Shown here in pieces: positions 20,141 through 28,807 of a stretch of 28,836 nt of DNA. Position 1 is the first letter of the stretch. Each line of letters opens with the position of its first letter. The stretch comes from Acanthamoeba lenticulata (taxonomy: Eukaryota > Discosea > Longamoebia > Acanthamoebidae), in NCBI GenBank assembly GCA_002179805.1, contig NAVB01001704.1, forward strand, positions 1 to 28,836. Direction: 5' to 3'. The notes below the pieces were generated by a model, which was not told the DNA's origin, did no database searches, and was given only the letters and a program-made list of their open reading frames with translations. The position numbers were made by a program, and so were the translations under genes.

Positions 20141-21444
20141 TCACCTGACCTGCGAGGTGAGGCCGCCATCGAGGATGATGACCTGGCCCGTGAGGTAGTC
20201 GCTACTGATGATAAAACTGACCATGTTGGCCACCTCCTGTCATGGAGCGAAGCGTTATTGATTTATTTTATTATTTTTGATAAATAATAAAGAATAATTC
20301 TAAAAACGTGCGAGAAGGGGTGGGCAAGGAAGTGCCTCGGCACGGCCGAGTCGCCGCAAAGGGATGGCCCCGAGGTCGATCTTCGCCCGGATGTCACGGA
20401 TCATGTCCGTGTCGATGTAGCCGGGAGCCACTGCGTTCACCGTGATGCCCCGCGGGCCATACTCGACTGCGAGCGACTTGGTGAGGCCTGGCGAGTTCAT
20501 CATCACGGTCCACAAACGCGACGCGGTCAGGCCTGGGCCTTCATCGGGAGGAAGGGACACTTGCACGCCACGCACCAATGATGCCAGCTTTGGCGGCTGA
20601 ATAGGCGGCCTGGCCCGTGTTGCCCATGAGCCCAACGACGCTGCCCACGTTGATAATCCTCCCTGGAGGCCCCCCAAGGGACGCGTTTGCTGTAAGTTGA
20701 GAGACTCCTCTTGCTTTAGAGTTCGTGGGCGAAGCGCGGAACGGACCATAGTGCTGCTTGATCATAGGCCGGAGGACGGCTTTGCTCAGGTACATGGCGC
20801 CCAGCAGGTTAGTCGAAATCGTGCGCTGATCCACCACCGGTGGCGGCAGCGCCCAGTCAGCCGGGTTGCCGACGGCGTCAGGAAGCACATGTGCCGTACG
20901 TGGATGGCATCGGTGTTCGTCTTCACAAAGAGGCTATCTTCCGCAACGCCAGCGCAATTGACAAGCACGTCCACTCGCCCGTACTCGCGTTCCACCTGCG
21001 CCAGCACAAAGGGATGAACAGCGTGCTCCCGGGCAACACAAACAGAAAGTGCGACGCACTTGCCGTATGGCGGCATCCACTTGCTCGCTATCGCCAACGT
21101 CGCAGGGAATGGCCAAGTGTTTGCCCTGTGTACCTCGGCGTGAGCGCAGACAAGCACATCAAAAGAGGGGAAGGGGTGAGAGCAGCAGACCTGCGCTGCG
21201 GGAAGCTCACTTGCCACGCGCTCCAGGTCCTCTCTGCTTCGGCTCAGGACTGAAAAGAAGGAGTTGGGAGGGAAGGGCGGTCACGACCTCAATAACTTCT
21301 TGGTGCGCGCAATAAGCCGTGCTCCGAGACTGTACGTGCGATAGAGGCCTGGTGACGCTCGGCGAGGACTCGCGCAGTGGCCAGTCCAATGCCGCGCGAG
21401 GCTCCGGCCACGACGGCCACCTTGCCTACGTGGGCCGCCCTCAT
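20141..21444 (-). CDS. 3-oxoacyl-[acyl-carrier-protein] reductase, FabG-type short-chain dehydrogenase
   Basis: NAD(P)H-dependent ketoacyl-ACP reduction in type II fatty acid synthesis, or a related SDR reaction. Eight exons: 21444-21336, 21249-21191, 21125-21060, 20995-20900, 20825-20747, 20662-20576, 20487-20336, 20236-20141 sum to 247 aa, the standard FabG length. Cofactor motif AGASRGIG at about residues 13-20; ASIALLSRSREDLE; CDV; VDVLVNCAGV; STNLLGAMYLSKAVLRPMI; YGRIINVGSVVG; catalytic AAYSAAKAG (Tyr-x3-Lys); SLAVEYGPRGITVNAVAPGY; RRLGRAEEVANMVSFI and LTGQVIILDGGL. The RAE/EVA junction requires a GC donor for intron 7 (20237-20335). No clear targeting peptide, so the compartment is open. 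A human CBR4-like role is possible. Divergent from the HAD gene, 128 bp apart. Confidence 0.94.
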
Positions 21445-21572
21445 CTTGCTGGTCTGCTGTACGAGTTAAAGAAGAGGAAATGGCAGCAAGGCACCATTTC
21501 CCCATTTTTCCCAACCCTTGCATGTGGCGCGGCGCAGCACGCGCGACCAGACGACACTACCCGCTCGCCACC
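21445..21572. promoter_or_regulatory. Bidirectional promoter region with inverted repeat, FabG / HAD genes
   Basis: 128 bp between opposed ATGs. Contains the perfect inverted repeat GGAAATGG-N10-CCATTTCC at 21476-21501, close to the middle and 32 nt upstream of the FabG start. The HAD start has a strong context (GCCACCATGG). A shared regulatory site is plausible; not proven. Confidence 0.5.
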
Positions 21573-23037
21573 ATGGATAACGTCACGACACCCAAGCTCG
21601 GAGGCGGCATCAAGGGCTTCCTCTTTGACATGGACGGCACCCGTAAAGGCCGCCCTCTTTTAGATCCCCCATGCCGTCGTGCTTTTTGCTCCGGGTTGAC
21701 GAAAATCAACTGGTGTGGTTGTGGTGGTGGGGCTCTCGCCCACACGGCGGCAGTGACGGTGCCCGTGCTGGACTTTGCGCTCATGCGACAGAGGGTGGGC
21801 GTTCCGCAGGGTCTCGACGTCCTTGCTGAGGTATGTGTGTGGGCATGAGAAGTGTGTTGGCCCAAAGGTCAGTGGACCACTCGCTCACGCCAAGCTTGCG
21901 GCCGCACGTCCGCAAACAACAGGTGGAAAAGATGCCCGACGCCGAGCGGACAAGATGCATGCAGGTACCTACCTGACCGCTGCGCTCTTGTCCTTTCAGG
22001 CGTAGCTGTCCCGGCTCGGTACAGATATATCGCGGACACGTTACGCACCACCACGCAGATCATCGAGGAGATGGAGGAGGAGGGCATCGCCAAATTGCAG
22101 CTGCAGCCTGGTCTCATGGACCTCTTCCAATGGATCCGCGAGCATTCTCACGGCCCCTACAAGACGGTGCCAATCCCTCCTCACCACCACTCCTCTGCGG
22201 CCTCGCCTGCGCGCACACAATGTACATCTATGGCGCCCCAAACAACAACAACAACGCCCGCGTGGGTCGTGGAAGATAGAAGAGCTGATGGGCCTGCTCA
22301 CACCAGGCGATCGTGACGCGAAACGCGGCGAGGGCGGTGGACCACTTCCTCGCCCACTCGGGCCTCAGCTTTGATGTCGGTGCGTTGGGAGAAGAGAAAG
22401 GAGGAGGATGAGGGCGCAGATGGTAGTGATTGCTCATCCTCGGCGCTCCTTTGCTTTGTTGCTCTCTCTCTCTCTCTCTCTTGCCTTGATGTAGTGCTGG
22501 ACCGCGGGTTCAAGCCGTACAAGCCCGCCCCGGAACCGATCCTGCACATTTGCCGACAGTGGGACTTGCGCGTCGACGAGGTCCTCTTCATCGGCGATTC
22601 CAGGCACCGTGTTCCCCCCCCCCAACCCCCCACCTACCCTCCACGCCTCCTTGCGTGATCGCCCCCGAGGAGCGCGCAACGACGAGCAGAGGGGTCTGAC
22701 CCGCCCCTCCTCGCGTTCTTGGTGTTGGATGTTCCCTCCGGGGGGAGGAGCGCAGGGACGACCTGGGAAGCGCAGCGGCTGCCGGGTGTGCGTCGGTCCT
22801 ACTCACCAACTCCAAGAATCAATACTTGATTCCTGAGGCCACGTACGCGCGCCTGCTTCCACCTTCTTGATCTTTCCCCTGAAAGACACACATGCGCCCA
22901 CAAACGGCATCTTTCTGCTTCATGTGACTCACACGAGCGAATCCCAACAACGAAACACAAGGTACCATGCGGATAAGCTTTCAGATCTGATACCCTTGTT
23001 CGAGTCTCTCGTCGCCAGGCCCCTCAACGACCACTAG
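21573..23037 (+). CDS. HAD-superfamily phosphatase (subfamily IA-like)
   Basis: Asp-dependent phosphohydrolase. Eight exons: 21573-21642, 21754-21830, 21923-21964, 22059-22166, 22307-22379, 22495-22603, 22756-22842, 22962-23037, total 213 aa in frame. Motif I FLFDMDGTLTVPVLDF (nucleophile Asp at about residue 19), with the DxDxT split by intron 1 after DMDGT. Then KMPDAERTRCMQ joined to IIEEMEEEGIAKLQLQPG; motif II IVTRNA; motif III Lys in GFKPYKPAPEP; motif IV FIGDSRDDLGSAAAAGC; and SVLLTN. The last exon (YHADKLSDLIPLFESL, stop 23035-23037) gives the usual HAD C-terminus; reading through the intron would stop at 22870 instead. The GDSR/DDL junction needs a GC donor (intron 22604-22755). Substrate unknown; similar small HADs act on phosphoglycolate or sugar phosphates. 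Probably cytosolic. Confidence 0.9.
22462..22480 (+). repeat. CT microsatellite forming part of HAD intron 5
   Basis: CT tract within intron 22380-22494, about 14 nt before the acceptor GTAG; probably also the polypyrimidine tract. Confidence 0.7.
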
Positions 23038-23116
23038 GCCCAACGAGCACCAGCATGATGTTCGCTTGATTGTGTGGGCAATGGCCCTTGTTCGCTTTCT
23101 ATTCAACGCGCGAGGA

Positions 23117-23128
23117 GTGAACGTTCAC
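23117..23128. promoter_or_regulatory. 12-bp perfect palindrome GTGAACGTTCAC
   Basis: Perfectly self-complementary 12-mer in a non-coding gap, 25 bp left of a CRE-type palindrome. Looks like a dimeric factor site; identity of any factor unknown. Confidence 0.4.
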
Positions 23129-23152
23129 AGGCCCACGGTGTATCTTGCAGCA

Positions 23153-23167
23153 TGACGTCAGGCCAAT
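23153..23167. promoter_or_regulatory. CRE-type TGACGTCA palindrome adjoining a CCAAT box
   Basis: TGACGTCA is the classic bZIP (CREB/ATF) target; GGCCAAT directly follows, the NF-Y type box. Sequence match only, in a spacer where a promoter is expected. Confidence 0.45.
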
Positions 23168-24001
23168 TGCGGCGTTGTCACACGGCCGGTGTCCAAGCAA
23201 GCTGCATATTTCGCTCCGTCACGCTGACGTCTCGTGTTGAGACAGCTTCAGATGTCGCGAATTCGCCTCTCCCGATTGCATCGCCAGGTGCCTGGGGTGG
23301 CGGACGCGAAGGGACAGCAAAGGGAGGTACACGCGGAGGCAGCAGCATTCTGATCATATTTAGATTGTGTGCGGGGTTGCGGTAATTATGGCTGAGGAAT
23401 TTGCCGTTGGCAGGTGTTTTCTTTTGGTTTCTCGGTAATTATAGCCATGCTATTATAAATATGTGTTGGTAGTTCAGCAGTTCATATTTTAAATTGCTTC
23501 GTTTCCCCTGGCGACATGTCCAATTTGACAATGTACGTTTTGCCTTTTCTTCCAGGACGCGACAGCACCCCAAAGAGACACCGGGAGTCGTGAGGTATTT
23601 TCAACTTCTCGTCGCCCTTTAAGACGCGTGTTTACCACCAAGTCATCCTTGCTCGTGCCCGCTTGCACGCCTGACCCTTTTAAGCGCCCGTTTCCTGCAC
23701 CACCTCTCGTCGTTGCCCAATTCTGACTGCCAATTTGCTTGTTCATCTCCTACTTGACTTTTTCTGCCTTGCTACACGTCTCTGGCCAACTAGCTCCTCT
23801 TCTGCAGCCTGCACAAAAAAACTTCAAGCTAATTTTTAACCACTCTTCGCATCCATCTGCCTGATTCTGCCCATCACCTCTAGACTTTTATCGGCTTTTT
23901 TTTTCTACCCAGCACTGCCCAGCCACACGATCAAGCACGTGACCTCTCGAGCAACGCCCAGTCGTTCGAGTCCCACTTGCAGAGGCGATTTCATTATCTA
24001 A

Positions 24002-27000
24002 ATGAGAGCTGCTGAGTGGGGGGTCTCAAAGAAGAAGAGTACTGAGGATGATGATTTCTTGAAGCCACAGTGGCTTCCACGGCCTGGCGCCGCTGGTATC
24101 TCCAACCAATTCCGCAGTGCGGGTACGCCTCTATTTTATGGTCTGCATTCATTTCATCTCATTGTTCAAGCTGCAACTAATCGCTTTTGCAGGAGGCCGT
24201 AAGGGAGGTTTAGATGACCGGCGGACACGGAGACCAGATGGACTCGCATTCAAGCCAGGCTCAAGGTGCTCTACCGCAACTGTTTTTTCTGTCCCTATTT
24301 TATTTTATTTAATTTAAAATTTTAATTTTAATTGCATTTTTTGTTTGTGGGAACTTATTCTGTTGTTTACGGGCCCAGCAGCCTGTCACCTAGCGAGGAC
24401 TTCCCGCCGCTCGCGCCCTTCTATCGCTCACACTCGACCGGGTCGCTGACCCCAGCCGATATCCCGTCGGCCTCATCTCGGGTACGTCCCGTGCGCCCTT
24501 TTCCTGAGCTTGTGGCTCGTCCTTTGTGCTGATCACGTGGCGGTCCTCTTCCTCCCTTCTCAGCTGCTCTCGGCGAGCAAGGAGGAGAAGCACTTCAGCA
24601 TCAACCGTGAATGTGACTTCGTACGTCATCTTCAGACCACACGGATGTGTGCTTGTTGTTGGCTTGGGTTGCTCATCGTCGTCGTCATTGTTACATCACA
24701 ACAGCCCACTCTGGCCCCGGCGACGGTGGTCGACCAGCCTGCGCGGATGCACAAGAGCAAGTCGGCGACGGCTCTGCCGCAAGCCATCAGCCCCTCGTCT
24801 GATCTGCTCAAGGCTCACCACACGACCCTCTCCGCGTTGGCCGGCGCACCCGTCTCGCCCGTGGCGCCCGTAGCGTCGCCCAACGTCTCGGCCGCGGTGG
24901 GCACCACACCAGCCCCCACGGAAGCGCTCGCTGGCGGGCCCGCCAAGCAACCACAACACAGCCACCAGAAGGTGCGTTACTCGCTGAGTTTCAGCAGCTT
25001 CCGCTGCGGGCCCCGGATAAATTGGGTGTGTGTCACTCAACTCACACGCAACCGCCACAACACGTCACGCTGCCTTTTTTTTATTGTCTTTCTTTTCCCG
25101 TCTTCTACAGAAGCCGAGCTTTTCCGACAAGGTCAGCTTCTCGGAAATCGCGGCCTCGGAGAAGGCTGTGGCGGCCAACAACCGCGCCAAGTTTGAGCGG
25201 GCCGCGGCGGCCAACCAACGCGAGCTGCAGCGCCTCAAGTCGCTTGTCCCCTCCAAGCCGGTCCACCCGTCCTTGTCCCGGGTACGATTTGGCGCCTTTT
25301 TTTTAAAAATTTATTTATCGTTTAGAGCCCCTTTTCTTTGTTTGTTCTTTTGGGGGATCCAAAAGAAACAAACCAAGGCGCACCCCACGTGGTGGGTGCC
25401 TGCCGACTGGTCTGCATTTGCGGCAATTTACCCGTCTCCAAGATCCGCCAAACGCTTTTATTTTTACCAGTTTATCTTAGTTTTCACCAATTTTACCAAG
25501 TTTGCGACGCAGCCTTTTTCCGGATTTTTTTATTTGTTTTTGTTCCTTTCCAAACTGGTGGCTGTTGTGTTTCTTCTTGTGCTTACCAACACGTGTTGGC
25601 ACGCTCTCCTCGCCCCAACAACGTTGACTACTTCAGACGAACGGCCGAGCGGTGCGCCCCAAGATGCCCCCCGTCACGACCAACGTTCTCAAGACCGCGC
25701 CGTCGCCCTCCCGAGAGAGCTTCGCCGCCTTGCCCGCGTCGCCTGCCACCCTTCGCAAGGCGACGTCGGCGCCCGTCCTGCCCATGGCGTCCAACGACCA
25801 CCTGTTGTCTCGGTCCCCGCCCAGCCACCCGCCCTCGCTCCTGGTCCCTGTCGTCCCCGATGACTCGACTTCGGGTCACGCCGCCAGCAGCGGCCCGTCG
25901 TCGCCGCCGCGACCAGCCCTCATGCCGTCGTCGCGATCGGCCCGCACGCTGCCGCAGGCCACCACGCCCTTCACGTCGTCGTCGTCGCCGCCGCGTCCGG
26001 CCCTCATGCCGTCGTCGCGATCGGCCCGCACACTGCCGCAGGCCACCGTCGGGATGGCGCCGCCGGGCCTGGTCAAGCACCACACCAGCTTTGCGCTCCC
26101 GCTCGCCTCGGCCTCGCGCCTCCCGTCTGTCAAGCAAACCGGCGACAGCGCCGGAGCTGACAGTTCTGCCCCTTCCTCCTCCTCCTCTGCTTCCTCGTCC
26201 TCCTCTTTCACTGGCGCACCGGTGGCTTCGCCGCGACGCCGGGACTCGTCGCCGCCGGCGGCCACCTCGTCGGCCATCTCGTCGACACGCACGTCGCCGC
26301 TGTCGTCGCCGCGCCGGTCCTCGAGCCCGGCCACGGGGGGCGTGCCGCACCACAACTCGGACCCGAGCCTGCTCTCGGCGCCGCTCTCGCCTCGCATGCC
26401 CTCGGCAGCCACCGTCAACGGCGGCAGCAATTCCGCTTCTTCTTCGTCTTCTTCCTTCTCTTCTTCATCACCCTCTTCTTCTTCTTCTTCTTCACCACCG
26501 TCGTTGACATCATCGGCGCCGCCCACCGCCTCCAACGGGGGCAAGACGGCGGGCAAGAAGACGAAGCCCCTCCGCAACTCGGGCTCGTCGTCATCTTCGT
26601 CGGCCGTGAGCAAGCAGAGCGCGAGCAACGGCGGCAAGCAGCAGCAGCAGCAGCAGTCGCGCAAGAAGAAGCAGCAGCAGCAGCAGCCAAACGGACGACG
26701 GCGGGCGTCGCTGCCGCCCGACGACGACTCGTCCGTGGAGTCCACGGGCGTCGCCCGGCACGCCACGAGCGGCCATCGGGGCACCGGCCTGTCCAACAAC
26801 AACAACAACAGCTGCGGGGGCATGACCAGCGAGATCCTCGCGCATCCGTGGCTTCCTCGCCCGACGCAGACGTACACTGTGTTCGCCCGGCACTACCCAC
26901 TCCAAAAGCCTTACCACCATCACCACCGAAGTGGCGGCGGCAGCAGCGGCAGCGAAGGGAGCGGCAGTGAGGACGACCTCGCGTTCGAGACGGCCGAGTA

Positions 27001-27745
27001 CGACCGCGTGAACGACGAGGAGCTGATGCTGATCGCGACCGGGGCCACCACCTGCATCGCCGTGCCCCTCATCGACATCAACGAGGAGGCCCAGGAGGAG
27101 CAGGAGGAGGCTGCCGCCAGCGCCGCCGCCTGGGGCGGGGACAGCGCGGGGCCGCTCACGGAGGACTTGTGCCCGTTCAGCTGGGAGGCGCGGGCCGATG
27201 GCAAGTGGAACGAGTGGTCGGAGGAGTCCGTGCGCACGTTCATGAAGGAGAAGCTCGACTACGAGGTCGAGGTCGTCGGCGGGCAAGAGGACGACGAGGG
27301 CCAGGGCCTCACCGACGAGGAGATCCGGCTGGCCAAGCAGCAGATATCTGCCGGCCTGCAGCAGATGCTCGAGAAGAAGAAGCGGAACCTCAGCGAGTCG
27401 CTTAAGAAGGCCGTCGCCGCGGATCTGCGTCTGTCGACTTCGACTTCGCCTGCGCAGCTCCACCACCACCCGCGACCAGCGGGCACCACCCCCGCCGCCA
27501 CTACTACTACCGCCGCCGCCACCGCCACTGCCGCTGATGCGGCGCCTGTACAGTCGACGTCGCGACGCGGCCACAAGCAGCCCTTGAGATCGAACTCCGG
27601 ACCTGCGGCGGCGTCGCTCCGTGGTGGGCAGCGCCGCCACCACCACCTCAGCCCCGAGCATGGCCATGATGTGGTGCTCGACTCGGACAGCGATGAGTCC
27701 GAGGGCGAGGAGGTGCACAGCTTCCACGGGATTGTTTTTGGCTGA
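24002..27745 (+). CDS. Long Ser/Pro-rich low-complexity protein of unknown function
   Basis: Exons 24002-24122, 24193-24265, 24379-24481, 24564-24620, 24705-24971, 25111-25281, 25637-27745 join to 966 aa. N-terminus MRAAEWGVSKKKSTEDDD; then SSLSPSEDFPPLAPFYRSHS; KEEKHFSINRECDF; an Ala/Pro-rich stretch; and a charged helical block (SFSEIAASEKAVAANNRAKF). The large last exon is Ser/Pro-rich, with a tandem duplication (25898-26047), long Ser runs, poly-Gln (26636-26690), Asn and His runs. The most ordered part is near the C-terminus: EDDLAFETAEYDRVNDEELM, DLCPFSWEARADGKWNEWSE, ESVRTFMKEKLDYEVEVVGG, then a KKKRNLSESLKKA helix. No family recognised. RPALMPSSRSAR-type basic Ser motifs could be kinase sites. 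Intron 6 is unusually long (355 nt) and T-rich. Convergent with the small secreted-protein gene. A scaffold or regulator is a guess. Confidence 0.8.
25898..26047 (+). repeat. Tandem duplication of 66 nt (period 84) inside the Ser/Pro-rich gene
   Basis: Copies at 25898-25963 and 25982-26047 differ at only a few positions and both encode PPRPALMPSSRSARTLPQAT. The 18-nt linkers differ. In-frame, so it duplicates a peptide unit; near identity at DNA level implies a recent event or gene conversion. Confidence 0.85.
26636..26690 (+). repeat. CAG (poly-Gln) tracts in the Ser/Pro-rich gene
   Basis: Two runs of CAG codons separated by SRKKK codons. Typical slippage-prone coding repeat; length may vary between strains. 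Confidence 0.8.
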
Positions 27746-28015
27746 GTGAGCGAGAGACGGCGCGAACAAATGAACAAACACACCCCCACTCCTCTTCTGT
27801 GATCGCGCTTGTGGGTGTTGTGGGAACCGGGACGAGAAGACATAAAAAAAAAAAAAAAACGGGATGGGCCTTCCCCACACTGCCCTGCTCTTGGGACGAA
27901 CAGCGTTTCTGTATTTCGTTCGTTCGAGGCCGAGGAGGGGAGCAAGTGCTTGTGGTCGCTCTCGGGCACAGCAGGAGATCTTAGATGGAGGTGCGGCAAA
28001 AGGGGGGTGTGTGCC
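27746..28015. other. Convergent spacer between Ser/Pro-rich gene and small secreted-protein gene
   Basis: 270 bp with an A run (27845-27860) about 100 nt after the upstream stop. No gene features seen. Must contain both 3' ends. Confidence 0.5.
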
Positions 28016-28420
28016 TTAGGGTGTGGGGGTGGGGGTCGCGTCGGGGCGCCGGGTGTCGCTGCGCCTGGATGGCGCCACTCCAGCGCCGCTTGGGCGAGGG
28101 ACAACGGACTGGGTGCTGCCCGGGCTCGGGGATGCGGAGCGCGAAGGGCTTGGAGATGGTGTCCTGGACCTGGAGGGGGCGACGCCAAAAGGATCCGCAG
28201 CGTCTGGGATCTCCTCCTCGTCGGACGTTTGCTGATTGAGGACCTGCTCGGGCTCGCTTTCTTCGACCTGCTCGGGCTCTTCTTCCGGCCTGTGCAATTT
28301 GTAGCCCGGTTCAGGCTTCTGTCTTTTGTGTGTTCCCTGCCTGTAGGGAGCGCGGGCCAGGGCCGACGCCACCAGCACCAGGAGGAAGAACAGCCCCAGC
28401 CACAGCTTCCTGTTCTCCAT
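28016..28420 (-). CDS. Small secreted or membrane-anchored protein with charged, Ser/Pro-rich tail
   Basis: Single exon, 134 aa from ATG 28420 (MENRKLWLGLFFLLVLVASALA), which gives a clean signal peptide or N-terminal anchor; an upstream in-frame ATG at 28447 would add MRDLKKKKI before it. After a basic segment (YRQGTHKRQKPEPGYKLHRP) comes an acidic block (EEEPEQVEESEPEQ, DEEE) and then a tail of Ser/Pro/Arg repeats (SRSRTPSPSPSRSASPSPGS) ending PTPTP. No family recognised. Could be a single-pass protein with a disordered lumenal or cytosolic tail. The short length and lack of homology leave some doubt that it is complete. Confidence 0.6.
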   Translation of the reverse strand: MENRKLWLGLFFLLVLVASALARAPYRQGTHKRQKPEPGYKLHRPEEEPEQVEESEPEQVLNQQTSDEEEIPDAADPFGVAPSRSRTPSPSPSRSASPSPGSTQSVVPRPSGAGVAPSRRSDTRRPDATPTPTP

Positions 28421-28556
28421 GATCTTCTTCTTCTTCAAGTCTCTCACTTGAAGTGTTCCACAAAGTCCACACCTCTTGTTCGTTCCCTTTTGCGCGCCTG
28501 TCCATTTTTACGCGTCTTTCCTCCTTTTTAGGCAAATTCTTTATGCGCTTCGATAA

Positions 28557-28572
28557 CACATAAAATAAATAG

Positions 28573-28603
<31 letters not shown>
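28557..28603. repeat. TAAA/TTAA simple repeat
   Basis: AT-only tract built of AAAT and TTAA units, in the spacer just downstream of the partial minus-strand gene's stop. Probably 3' untranslated or intergenic; holds AATAAA-like words on both strands that could serve as polyadenylation signals. Confidence 0.7.
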
Positions 28604-28643
28604 CTGGGGCCTGTGCTGGCGTGAGATAATGAGAGCCTCACCC

Positions 28644-28807
28644 TCAGGATTTGCTGCCTCCACTGCTGGCATCGCGCCAGAAGAGCATCTTCTTCTTGAC
28701 CCGGTTCTTGATTGTGGCCTCCTGCCGCTGCTGCTTGGGTCTGTTCCAGTTGGGGTGCAGCGCTCGCCATCTGGTATCACCACCATTGCAGCGCGAGCAG
28801 CAGTGAG
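28644..28807 (-). CDS. C-terminal exon of an unidentified gene entering from the right edge
   Basis: Reading leftward from an acceptor (TTTGCTGTCAG, ending at 28808) the phase-1 frame is open for 53 codons and ends at TGA 28646-28644. It begins HCCSRCNGGDTRWRALHPNW and continues NRPKQQRQEATIKNRVKKKM, then LFWRDASSGGSKS. The composition (Cys cluster, Trp, basic helix) looks like real protein rather than a shadow, but no family is recognised. Competing frames on both strands across the same bases are less protein-like. The rest lies beyond 28836. Confidence 0.5.

Larger units (their letters stand above)
23038..24001. promoter_or_regulatory. 964-bp gene-free region with palindromic promoter-like motifs
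   Basis: The longest spacer in the window. Visible: perfect palindrome GTGAACGTTCAC (23117-23128), CRE-type TGACGTCA (23153-23160) followed at once by GGCCAAT (CCAAT-type box, 23161-23167), a second TGACGTC (23225-23231), palindrome GCGAATTCGC (23257-23266), TTATAAAT (about 23452-23459, TATA-like), and E-box CACGTG (about 23936-23941). The right third (23750-23900) is pyrimidine-rich, as in amoebal 5' leaders. Frames of 103 codons (plus, 23074-23385) and 85 codons (minus, 23489-23746) show no family features. Probably the promoter and leader of the gene at 24002; a non-coding RNA cannot be excluded. Confidence 0.5.

Noticed and set aside
20663..20700. Alternative FabG acceptor at CTTACAG (about 20692)
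   Set aside because: It is in phase but inserts about ten residues before GRIINVGSVVG; the CCTCCAG acceptor gives the exact family sequence and length.
22843..22870. Ending the HAD protein at TGA 22868-22870
   Set aside because: Splicing at AC|GTACGC to 22962 gives the typical HAD C-terminus in phase, so the stop is intronic.
23074..23385. 103-codon plus-strand frame as a gene
   Set aside because: No motif, no signal peptide, poor start context, and it overlaps the palindrome cluster.
23489..23746. 85-codon minus-strand frame as a gene
   Set aside because: Composition unlike a folded protein and no splice or promoter support.
23940..23990. Pol III B-box-like GTTCGAGTC, possible tRNA
   Set aside because: The T-stem does not pair and no acceptor or anticodon stem can be drawn; chance match. 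The same word also occurs in the HAD last exon.
25628..27880. Long minus-strand frames opposite the Ser/Pro-rich gene
   Set aside because: Arg/Gly or Asp/Glu repeat shadows of Ser and Pro codons; the sense strand has matching splice sites.
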